Assembly: GCA_933822405.4 (NCBI GenBank)
Contig: CAKOGP040000001.1
Location: 1,265,647-1,329,646, forward strand
DNA: 64,000 bases
From: Cylindrotheca closterium
Lineage: Eukaryota > Bacillariophyta > Bacillariophyceae > Bacillariales > Bacillariaceae
Direction of reading: 5' to 3'
Shown here: in pieces, positions 53,349-62,295 of the stretch
Position numbering within the stretch: position 1 is the first letter of the stretch
Layout of the letters: the number at the start of each line of letters is the position of its first letter
The notes under the pieces: model-generated
The model's input: the letters and a program-made list of their open reading frames with translations, nothing else
Told to the model about the DNA's origin: nothing
Database searches by the model: none
Position numbers and translations under genes: made by a program

Positions 53349-55016
53349 CTATCTCTTTCCTCGGCTTCTGCTTCGACTTTTTCTCTGATTTCGAATCTTG
53401 TGGACCTTGGTTGGTAACAGTTCCGAGTGAGCCATGGATTCGACCTGAATATCAGTGATTGAACTGTGCAAATACGTAGCAGCTGCACCGAGTAGAACCA
53501 TCACCATGACAGAAGCCACAAGCCATATCTTTTCTTCGTCGGTCACTTCGGGCACCGTCAAGCCCTTCGAACCTTGATAGATTTGACCATCCTTGATATC
53601 GTAATTTCCATCTCTCATACTCTGGATGTACTTGCACGATTGACTGTCGGAACTGTCTCCTTGAGTAAGGTAGTAGTCATCGAGGCGTTCGGTACATGCT
53701 GCTCCTCCACTATGGAGACGGCTACACAAGCTGTGTGTCGCAAGGAAGTTCGGAGGGTCTTCCTGTGAAAAGTTGAGGTGTAGAGAAAAGGATTAGTGAT
53801 TGATTCATTTTTCGCCAGGAACAAAACTACAATGGAAGAGGTTCAAACTTACACCCTTGGTACAGTCTAAACAATTGACATCCTCGTAGAACTCATCAAA
53901 GTTTGTGTTCTGAAGACCGAGATTGAGATCGTCAATGCCTACTTCATCACCGGCATAGCTGGAACAGAAGTTGTCATAGTAAACACCCATGTGAATAACT
54001 TGATTTTCTCCATCACAACGAGGGCGAGTGTAGTAGTTGTTATTGTTGGAATCCTGGACTCCGACGCAACTCAAATATTTGGCTGTTTTGATGTCATCAT
54101 TGGCGCTGTATGCCTCGCACACGGAATATCCAGTGTCACTATCGTAACAATATGACTTGTAGTCGGTACAGTCATGATCGTAGTTGTAACGGTTGTATCC
54201 GTTCCAAGAATAGTCATCTCCTGCATTGTCATCGCCATTGTTGTTGTTGTTGTTGTTATTTTCGTCGAGCCTTCGTTGGGTGTAGCATATGTTGCACCAA
54301 TCACACATTTGATTCATGCGATCTTGACGATAGTAGAGCATGATTTCAACATAATCTGTCAGACCGACGGCATATTCGGCAAAGCTTGAGCTGCATCCGT
54401 ATTTTCGGGTTGTGGAACATGATTTGGTTGGGCATAGACGCAAGATGACAATGTCATCCACCAACATAGGAGAAGCCTCTCCAGCTTGAACTGCTTCAGC
54501 GGAAAAGCGTTGCACAGGTTGACACTGAGAATACTTCAGAGCATATGAGTTGAAGTTTCTTCCATACATCACGTAGTAATCATCGCCGTTGTTGTTTTGT
54601 CCATTGTTGGCGTTGTTGTAGTTACCATAGGCATTGTTGTTGTTGTTGTTGTTATTGTTTGCGTAGTTGTCGTTGGCAGCATTATTGCCGTAATTATTTT
54701 CATTTCCGTTTCCATATCTGTACCAATCATCTCCGTTTCCATATAGATACCAGTCGTCTCCAGTGGCGTCATTTGCATTGTTGCCATTGTTGTTATTTTC
54801 ATTCAATTTTCGGCGCGTACTGTCTGCAATGTCCATGCCATTGGCCCTAAGCTTGGCTCTGTATTCCTTCAGTGGAACGGCTTTGTCCAAGAGCGCATTC
54901 TCGATCATGTCTTCTCTTGAAGGCTGGTCTCCGGCAACATCCCGAAAGAAGGAGGCACCCACACTCTGTGTCATCAAGAGGATGGCAATAATATTTCCAC
55001 TGAAACTAACTTTCAT
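53349..55016 (-). CDS. Asn-rich secreted type I membrane protein
   Basis: A 525-residue protein with exons 55016-53853 and 53762-53349 and a 90-bp phase-0 intron. The ATG at 55016 opens a signal peptide (VSFSGNIIAILLMTQSVGAS), which favours it over an in-frame ATG at 55247. The ectodomain contains Asn-rich tracts coded by AAC/AAT runs at about 60-140 and 250-265, alternating with Cys-rich blocks (RLCPTKSCSTTRKYGCSSS, CDWCNICYTQRR, CVGVQDS, FCSSYAGD, VNCLDCTKG). A single helix (WLVASVMVMVLLGAAATYL) and a basic cytosolic tail ending RSRSRGKR follow. It could be a cell-wall or surface protein; no family recognised. Confidence 0.8.
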
Positions 55017-55264
55017 GGTCGATCTTTTTTCAAGTTGGTTTGTGAATTCAGGATGTTTCATTGAAATCGCCAACATCACATTTTCAGCGATTTTTGGAAT
55101 TCTGGCGAAACGGACAATACTTTTATTTAAAAAATGAGTGTTCGAGTAATTAATGTCCGTAGAAGAAGTCCGCGTTCTCCACCTCATCCACAAAGAGGCG
55201 AAGAGACGAAGCAAACCGAATTTGGTCACATCATTTACGATTCCCACAACTCAACTACAGTAAT
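55017..55264. promoter_or_regulatory. Divergent promoter: Asn-rich protein / lipoyl synthase
   Basis: The start codons at 55016 (minus) and 55265 (plus) are 248 bp apart. Part of this lies in an open frame upstream of 55016. No known site recognised. Confidence 0.35.
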
Positions 55265-56456
55265 ATGAGGACTGTCCTACAAAGATCCAACCACACCAGA
55301 CGTTTCTTTTCGTCTCAGGTGGCTGTCACAAAGTCCTCAGGGTCCGCATCCCGGCTGGAGTCCTTGCGCGAGCAGCTTGCCGCCGAAGCCTCCAATGAAC
55401 TTGATGATTTTGCTGCCGGAGCCAAGCCCGTCCGACGCAAGGCACCAAAGCGATCCAAGAAGATTCTTCCCAAGCCCAGGTGGCTCAAAGCCAAGCCTGC
55501 AGACTCAGAGAACTACCAAAAGCTTCGCAGCACAGTGCGTGATTTAGGTTTGGCCACGGTTTGTGAGGAAGCGCGTTGTCCGAATATTGGTGAATGTTGG
55601 GGTGGAGGCGAAAATGAGACAGCCACTGCCACGATTATGATCATGGGTGACACGGTGAGTATTTATTTTTGGCAAACAGTTTGATTTTCTAAGTGCTATC
55701 TATTTGGGAGGCTAAACGATTTACGTTTGTGAACAACAGTGTACCAGAGGATGTCGCTTTTGTTCTGTCAAAACATCCAAAGCACCACCGCCATTGGATC
55801 CAGAGGAACCAGAAAAGGTGTCAACAGCAATCGCCAAATGGGGACTTGATTATGTTGTATTGACCAGTGTTGATCGGGATGATTTGGAAGACCAAGGTGC
55901 CAATCATTTCCGCGAGGTCGTTCAAAAGTTGAAGGAGAAGAAACCAGATTTGTTGGTAGAAGCATTGACGCCCGATTTCCAGGGTAACAAGGATCTGATT
56001 CATGCAGTGGCCACCTCTGGATTGGATGTCTTTGCTCATAACGTGGAAACAGTAGAAAGGCTTACACCTTTTGTTCGGGATCGACGTGCGGAGTATCAAC
56101 AATCCTTGGAAGTTCTGCGATATGCCAAGTCATTGGGTGGTTCCTTGACAAAGACCTCGATTATGCTTGGGCTTGGAGAGACAGACGAAGAAATTCAGAC
56201 GACGTTGGAGGATCTACGAGCGGCAGGAGTCGATGTTGTAACATTTGGACAATATCTGCAACCAACCAAGCAGCACTTGCCTGTCAAAGAATATGTGACT
56301 CCTGAAAAGTTTGAGGAATTGAAACTCAAGGCTGATGCTATGGGATTCACATACGTAGCGTCTGGTCCACTCGTTCGTTCTAGTTACAAGGCGGGCGAGT
56401 TCTTTTTGAAGAACTATCTTGAAGAACAAAAGGCAAAGCAAGCTGCAGCAGTTTAG
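55265..56456 (+). CDS. Lipoyl synthase, mitochondrial type
   Basis: A 368-residue radical-SAM enzyme in two exons, 55265-55654 and 55740-56456, with an 85-bp intron at phase 0. Both iron-sulphur sites are visible: [12 protein letters not shown] for the auxiliary cluster and CTRGCRFC (CxxxCxxC), which starts the second exon. Later blocks [46 protein letters not shown] and [13 protein letters not shown] match LipA, and the C-terminal [10 protein letters not shown] carries the RSSY motif that binds the auxiliary cluster. It inserts sulphur into octanoyl groups on lipoyl domains. The basic start [18 protein letters not shown] looks like a mitochondrial presequence. Confidence 0.95.
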
Positions 56457-56574
56457 ACTAGGCATGATGAAAATCAGAAAATACATCCACCATATTATAA
56501 ATATTTGCTTTGGGCTAAGATCACGTGTGAAAGCGGCATATTGAATGTTGGCTATATTTTTAAAAAATCGACTC

Positions 56575-57828
56575 TTACAGTTCACTGTGACCGCCTTCAA
56601 TAGTGTGCTTGCCCTCGGGATCCAGGGCCTTCTTGATGGCTGCCTTTTGATCGTCTGATAGATTGTCAGGAAAGTCCACCTCAAATGTAATGTAAAGATC
56701 ACCGAATCCTCTTCCACTGCGTCGTGGCATACCCTTTCCAGGGACACGAACCACTTGGTCTGATTCGATCACATCATTAATGGATACATCAAAGGGTTCT
56801 CCATCCAATTTCTTCAACGTCATTGAAAATCCAGTCTGCAGATATTAATGGAATGAAAAGAAAACAAAGAGAAGGATTAGCCAAAGTGGCAGTGTGAAAA
56901 CAAAACATTTCCCAAGTGCATAATTAATACCACTGTTTGTTCAACTTGGACTTACCAGTGCTTGTACCAATGGAATTTCGACCGTCTTGTAAAGGTTGTC
57001 CCCATCACGATGGTATTCAGGATGCTCCTTCTCCATAATGACGAAACTCAAATCACCTGGTTTGTATCCTGGCTTTTCATCTGTAACCCCTTCAAATGTA
57101 ATCTGTTCGTTTGGCCGCATACCCTTGGTAACATCAATGGTCAATTCAATCTTTTCCGTTTCTGTTTTAGAAGGACATTCGGCACAATTGTTGAGCCACA
57201 TCTTTCCAGGAGCAACACAACGTTCATCGTGCTGCTGAACTTGTTGGACGAATCCTGGAGCAATTTGCTGTCTTCGAAGTCTGATTCCTGGACCCTGACA
57301 TTCTTGCATTGATTTCATACACATTTCCCATCGGAGACAGAGTACTTGTCGAACGTATTGAACATCATAGGTAGTGCCCTTGTATAGCTCCTCCAATGTA
57401 ACTTCAAGTGGCAGTTCGACAGAAGGAGTGCGATTATCCTGTTGTCGTCGTCCACGACCCTGTCCAAAGGGATCAAAGCCAAAGCCAGAGAAAAAGTCAT
57501 CAAAACCTCCTCCTCCTCCGCCGCCTCCTCCGCGTTGTTCGTGTTGCTTCAGACCTTCCTCCCCATGTCGGTCATAGATTCCTTTCTTTTCCTCATCCAT
57601 TAGAACTTCATAGGCTCTAGAAATCTCCGAAAACTTTTCTGCTGCTCCCTCCTCCTTGTTCTTGTCTGGGTGGAACTTTAAGGACATTTGACGGTAGGCT
57701 TTCTTGATCTCCTTGGGTGACGCGTTTCGGGAGATTCCAAGCAGCTTGTAAAAGTCAGCGGCACACACTGTGGCAAAGATCGATAGCCATACCTGCAGCA
57801 ATACAAAGAAATTTGAAAACCTTGCCAT
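56575..57828 (-). CDS. ER-lumen DnaJ chaperone, DNAJB11/ERdj3-like
   Basis: A 377-residue Hsp40 in two exons, 57828-56956 and 56835-56575 (120-bp intron, phase 0). A signal peptide ([17 protein letters not shown]) leads to a J domain ([29 protein letters not shown] with the HPD motif), a Gly/Phe-rich segment, and the client-binding beta domains. The usual four CxxCxGxG repeats are absent; only scattered cysteines remain, as in ERdj3/DNAJB11. The C-terminus GGHSEL resembles the KDEL family of retrieval signals. It should stimulate BiP in the ER lumen. Confidence 0.9.
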
Positions 57829-58228
57829 CTTTTACCAATGACACAGTCTGTCGTTATTGTAGGATTGTCTGAAACCTGGTGATGGAACACCTTACGCTTG
57901 CTTTCCCACTATTTTCAGGACGTGGCAATGCGAATAGATTCCGTCCTCGAAAATCGATGATCTTCCAATTTCGAAAAATCAAAATATGGCTAACGATTCC
58001 AAATTCCTAATACTTCTTTTCCTTTTCTCTTTTCTCCATTTGACACGACGAAAAGTTCCACCTGTCACAGAGGTTTGGTCCAAGAAAAACTTCAACTTCT
58101 ACGAGCTTTCTACGGCGAATTTGGTAGTTGATTGATTTGGTCGAATTCCTCTCACAAGTTTCAACCACAACGTTTTCGTCACAACCAGAAAAAAGATACG
58201 AATTATAATTCACAACAACAACAAGAAG
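57829..58228. promoter_or_regulatory. Divergent region between the ER chaperone and STI1-like genes
   Basis: These 400 bp lie between the starts at 57828 (minus) and 58229 (plus). Both products are secretory proteins, so shared control (for example an ER-stress response) is possible, but no ERSE-type element was identified by eye. Confidence 0.4.
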
Positions 58229-59040
58229 ATGATCTCTATCAAGCAACTATTCAAGATTTTTACGCTACTGGCCTGTTTCGTGGCCATTGCTGTTGCAAAG
58301 AAGGAGGAGGAGGATCCTACCGGACAAGCCATCAAGGACCTCAAGCTTGGCATGGCCGGAATCAAAGAAGCGGCCAACAACCCTGAACTTCTAGCACAAT
58401 TGATGCAAGATCTACAAGTAAGTGTGATATGAATGGAAATAGGATGATAGAAATGAAAATGGAAAGCTCATGTGTACATTTTATGATAAAATCAGAACCC
58501 TGAATTGATGGCGGAAGCAAAGAAAATGATGGAAAGTCCAGAATACCAAAAGCAAATGAAGCAATGGGCCAACTCGGCCGATTTCAAGGACGCTGCAAAG
58601 CAGGCCACAGACTTTATGAAGGACCCCGCAAAGGCAGCCGAAATGGAAGCAAAGATGGAGCACATGATGAAGGTTGGAGCCGATCAACTCAAGGCAAACT
58701 CTGGAAAGACCATGGAAGATGCCATGGCCGCCATGGCAGACCCTGCAGTTTTGTCACAGATGACACAAATGATCAAGGACCCAAGCTTCCAAGCCAACTT
58801 GGCACAAATGGCAAAGGACCCCACATTCAAGCAATACATTGATTCAGTAAGTTGACTATTGACCATTGACCATTGCATATTCGATTCTTGACACGATCCA
58901 CATACAGTAGTATTCTAACACTACACGCGCGTCCGCCTTTTTTCTCCTCATCACCACACCAGTTGCAAGACATGATGAAGGACCCTAGCAAGAGAGCACA
59001 ATTCGAAAAGTTGGGAGCACAAATCCGATCTGAATTGTAA
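58229..59040 (+). CDS. Secretory protein with STI1-like helical repeats
   Basis: A 205-residue protein in three exons, 58229-58417, 58496-58846 and 58963-59040, all phase 0. A signal peptide (FKIFTLLACFVAIAVA) is followed by Met-rich repeats of the form NPELLAQLMQDLQ, NPELMAEAKKMM, DPAVLSQMTQMI, DPSFQANLAQMAKDP and MMKDPSKRAQFEKLG. They resemble the DP/STI1 repeats of Hop and Tic40 co-chaperones. There is no clear ER retrieval signal (ends IRSEL). It neighbours the ER DnaJ divergently. A co-chaperone role in the secretory pathway is a guess from the repeats. Confidence 0.8.
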
Positions 59041-59273
59041 ATTGACAACACATATATACCATATAAAATCCTGAACAAAAAGTGTCATTGATTGCTGTTG
59101 TTGGCACATATTTTTAAAATCTACTTGTACCGTAGAGATTGAATTTCCATTTTACAGTCATCTTTGTCCATGGTGATTGAGTCCACAGTCGGTCAGTCCC
59201 GTCTGGTTCCGACAAGAAACCAACACGCACTGTATTTTGAACAGCGACTACCTACACCTTTACCTCTACAACC

Positions 59274-60050
59274 ATGGCGACTGCAAAGAGCGAGGTTGCT
59301 GAACACATGGAAGGTATGGAGGACGCACTCGCCAAGATGCAATCACTTCCACTCAAGATCAAGGCATGCTGGTCCACGAATCCAAATGCGCCGACTAATA
59401 AATCCACAAAGACGGTGCACTTTGTCCGACATGGCCAAGGCTTCCATAACCTCGCAGCTGATATTGCAAGAAAAAATGGAAAAACATGGATACCACATAC
59501 TTTGGATGAAAATAACCCATATATCATGCCAGAGATTTTGGATGCTCCACTAACAGAAAGGGGTCGTCAAGAGGCCATTTCTCTTCAGGAAACCGTCAAC
59601 CAAATGAAGGACAAACCCGAGTTGATTGTGTTTTCTCCCCACTGCCGTGCGCTTCAAACTGGACTGTTAGTCTTTGAGGAATTGGAGGGAAATATTCCTT
59701 ACCTTGCCCACGAAATGGTTCGAGAACAGTTTGGAGTCCACGTCTGCGACAAGCGAAGACCCAAGAGTCGTCAAGAAAAAGAGTTCCGAGCGGTTGACTT
59801 TTCGATGATTGAAACCGAAGAAGATGTCTTGTTCTTGTCTGACCGGAGAGAGACTAAGGTAGAAGTTGCCACTCGAGCATACAAGTTTTTCGAATGGCTG
59901 GAATCCCGTCCCGAAAAGCACATTGGAGTTGCTTCGCACAGCGCTTGGTTGCTGACAGTATTCAATGCGAACCTAGAATGTGAAGAGTCGCTAAAGGCGT
60001 GGTTTGAAACAGGTGAAATGAGAAGTGTCGTGCTCGAGTTTTGTCGCTGA
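59274..60050 (+). CDS. Histidine phosphatase (phosphoglycerate-mutase-like)
   Basis: A 258-residue single-exon protein of the histidine phosphatase superfamily. VHFVRHGQGFHN carries the phospho-accepting His (RHG) near residue 51; LTERGRQEA and VFSPHCRALQTGL supply the second Arg and the phosphate pocket; and GVASHSAWLLTV holds the second catalytic His. Length and layout match the plant and fungal phosphoglycerate-mutase-like group rather than glycolytic PGM. The substrate is unknown. No targeting signal is seen, so it is probably cytosolic. Confidence 0.88.
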   Translation: MATAKSEVAEHMEGMEDALAKMQSLPLKIKACWSTNPNAPTNKSTKTVHFVRHGQGFHNLAADIARKNGKTWIPHTLDENNPYIMPEILDAPLTERGRQEAISLQETVNQMKDKPELIVFSPHCRALQTGLLVFEELEGNIPYLAHEMVREQFGVHVCDKRRPKSRQEKEFRAVDFSMIETEEDVLFLSDRRETKVEVATRAYKFFEWLESRPEKHIGVASHSAWLLTVFNANLECEESLKAWFETGEMRSVVLEFCR

Positions 60051-60144
60051 TAGAGATCATCTGCTTTTAGACTATGTATGACATGGTATGACATGGTAGG
60101 ATCCTATCCAATGCAAGGACCGCAAAGGGGATACTGATTCATTT

Positions 60145-61128
60145 CTAATGGTTTAATATAGCATATGTAGCAGCGCCAGATAAGGCCATGAACATTCCCA
60201 AGATGTTCATTGTTGAGAATGGATGCCCACCAAACATGTAGTGGCCTGCAACGATGATGCCAAGTCGTCGAATAGCATCACAGGTGCTGTAGGTGATGGG
60301 AGCTACCAGCTTTACAAATGTAAATGACAAGAGATACTCTACATGGTACGCGGTCGCCGCTGCTCCAGCGAGCAATGATGGTGGGTGCTCCTGTCCTTTC
60401 ACTGGATCCTTTGCATTCGCAGCTGCCGCAAATTGAAAGGCAGAGACAAGCCCGACAATTACCAGGCCGACTGATATCATGGCTCGCTGCGCCACTGCTC
60501 CAGGAATATTACTCTTCGTCATGACTTTCTTTGACAATATGTTTAGAAGGCTCTGGGCCGTGCAAGAAATAAATGCAGCGATTAGGCCAAGGGGTTCGAA
60601 AGTCGGATGGTCCCAAGATGCCGCTGCAATTCCAATGGCTATCGGAACTAGAGCTAGGATGGCTGGAAGTCGTGGAAGTGCATCTTTCCCATCCATGAGT
60701 AGAGTTAAGATCACTGTGATTACTGGAATTGCACACTTGGAGGTATATGTCAGAGATATCCCGATTCGATTGAGACTGATGGAGTTTGCGTAGTTGGCGA
60801 TGAACAAGAACACTGCCGGTATCGAGAAACTTGGCAGAAGATGAAGCGTTTCTTGGATTCGTTCCAAGATCCGAAGGTCAGGATGTATAAGTAGACCCAG
60901 ACACAACGAGCCCAAAAAGCGATAGAATGTCAACAGTGTCGGACGTGGTAGGATCGATCGGTTAGAATCCGATTGACTTGATGGTGGGTATCTTAGATAT
61001 TTCGTCGTCGAATAAGTGGTGAAGAATACTGATGAAAGGATCCATGATGCACCCACAGCTCCTGCATTTTCGATCAGTGATGCAGGTATGAGAGCTCTTG
61101 TTGGGACTTGTTGAACAATCGATGTCAT
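60145..61128 (-). CDS. TPT/nucleotide-sugar-type transporter (DMT superfamily)
   Basis: A 327-residue membrane protein with about ten hydrophobic segments. The ATG at 61128 (MTSIVQQVPTR) is the first in a good context. Family marks are the FYRFLGSLCLG helix, the SLNRIGISLTYTSKCAIPVITVILTLLMDG block, and the C-terminal AISL-like pair SLLNILSKKVMT and VKLVAPITYSTCDAIRRLGIIV, typical of the triose-phosphate/nucleotide-sugar transporter family. No plastid presequence is seen, so Golgi or ER is more likely than the plastid. Substrate unknown. It is divergent from the zinc-finger gene. Confidence 0.87.
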   Translation of the reverse strand: MTSIVQQVPTRALIPASLIENAGAVGASWILSSVFFTTYSTTKYLRYPPSSQSDSNRSILPRPTLLTFYRFLGSLCLGLLIHPDLRILERIQETLHLLPSFSIPAVFLFIANYANSISLNRIGISLTYTSKCAIPVITVILTLLMDGKDALPRLPAILALVPIAIGIAAASWDHPTFEPLGLIAAFISCTAQSLLNILSKKVMTKSNIPGAVAQRAMISVGLVIVGLVSAFQFAAAANAKDPVKGQEHPPSLLAGAAATAYHVEYLLSFTFVKLVAPITYSTCDAIRRLGIIVAGHYMFGGHPFSTMNILGMFMALSGAATYAILNH

Positions 61129-61377
61129 CGCTTCTGTGCTTTGTGACAAGATGTCATGTCTTTGATGATGATTCCTTCTGTCCTGACGTTCCAATCATGT
61201 GATTCAGATGATGACGTAAGATGCCGAGTCAGTCCTGTCCCGGCAATCAATCCTTGGTCCCGAGTATGTTACTGGTTCCTTGGTTCCACTGGATCAAATG
61301 CCGTTGACGGACAGATAGACAGACGTCAACGACAAAATTTTGCGAACCAACAAAACTCAAAATTCTGGAACGAAACC

Positions 61378-62253
61378 ATGGGAAAAGCGTCAACTGAAAA
61401 GGCTGTGCTGAAAGCACTGGACAAAACCCCGAAGTCCAGACGCGATTTGAAGAAAATTACAGAAAAGAAAGGAATTAGATCAGCGCTCAAAGCTCTTTGT
61501 GAACGTGGAGAAGTCCTGAAAGATGGGAAGCTGTTTCTGCGAGTGACAACATCGAAAGAACAAGAACAGAAGGAATCAGTTAAATTGCAGACTGCTGCGT
61601 TGCCCCAAGCAGCCGTACTTCCAATTGCGGAAAGGCTTAGAAAAGAAACTATATTGAAAAAGTCAGTTCGAATTGTGGAGCCAGAAGTGGATCTTGACGA
61701 CGAAATTGCTCGACTTGAAGCAGAATTGCAAGCATCGAGCTCATCTGACGACGAGTCAGAAAATGAGGATATCGACGGTGCGGAGACCAGTGGTGTCCTC
61801 TCACTGTCCAAGTTTTCAGAGAATCGAATCTCTAGTCTGCCCGCTTCAGCTCTGCCTCAGCCAGGACGCTACAAAACGAATGGTGAGCGGCGATCAGAGA
61901 AGAAGCCCAAGCAAGTTGAAGTACCTGATGGGTTGAGAGAAGCAGTGAAAGAGGTTCTCAATGGATATAAAGCTCGCTCCTCTGAGAAACTACCATTCTA
62001 TTGTCGAGTATGCCAAGTACAACTCACTAATGAAGACGAATTTTTCCAGCACAAGCGAACACAGTTTCACAAAACAGCAGTTGCGATGGAACAAAAGGCA
62101 ACGTATTGCAAACTGTGCCGAAAGCAGCTCACGAGCCCGGCTCAAATGAAGGAACACCTGAAATCTAAACCACACCGCTCGCGCCTGCAATTCGTGAAGG
62201 AAAAGCAGCAAGGACAACGAACCCGAGCAGCATCGAAAAAGCAATGGTCCTAG
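61378..62253 (+). CDS. U1-type double C2H2 zinc-finger protein
   Basis: A 291-residue protein from the ATG at 61378, which has a strong context (ACCATGG); the frame is open upstream to 61156 but that part is not protein-like. The first 60 residues are basic and helical (KAVLKALDKTPKSRRDLKK, a winged-helix-like start). A coiled, Ser/Glu-rich middle follows. The C-terminus has two C2H2 fingers of the U1/matrin type, FYCRVCQVQLTNEDEFFQHKRTQFH and TYCKLCRKQLTSPAQMKEHLKSKPH, which usually bind RNA or splicing complexes. Exact orthologue not recognised. Confidence 0.82.
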   Translation: MGKASTEKAVLKALDKTPKSRRDLKKITEKKGIRSALKALCERGEVLKDGKLFLRVTTSKEQEQKESVKLQTAALPQAAVLPIAERLRKETILKKSVRIVEPEVDLDDEIARLEAELQASSSSDDESENEDIDGAETSGVLSLSKFSENRISSLPASALPQPGRYKTNGERRSEKKPKQVEVPDGLREAVKEVLNGYKARSSEKLPFYCRVCQVQLTNEDEFFQHKRTQFHKTAVAMEQKATYCKLCRKQLTSPAQMKEHLKSKPHRSRLQFVKEKQQGQRTRAASKKQWS

Positions 62254-62295
62254 ACGTTCACTCTTTTCGAAACGGTTGACAACTCCTGTAGACCT

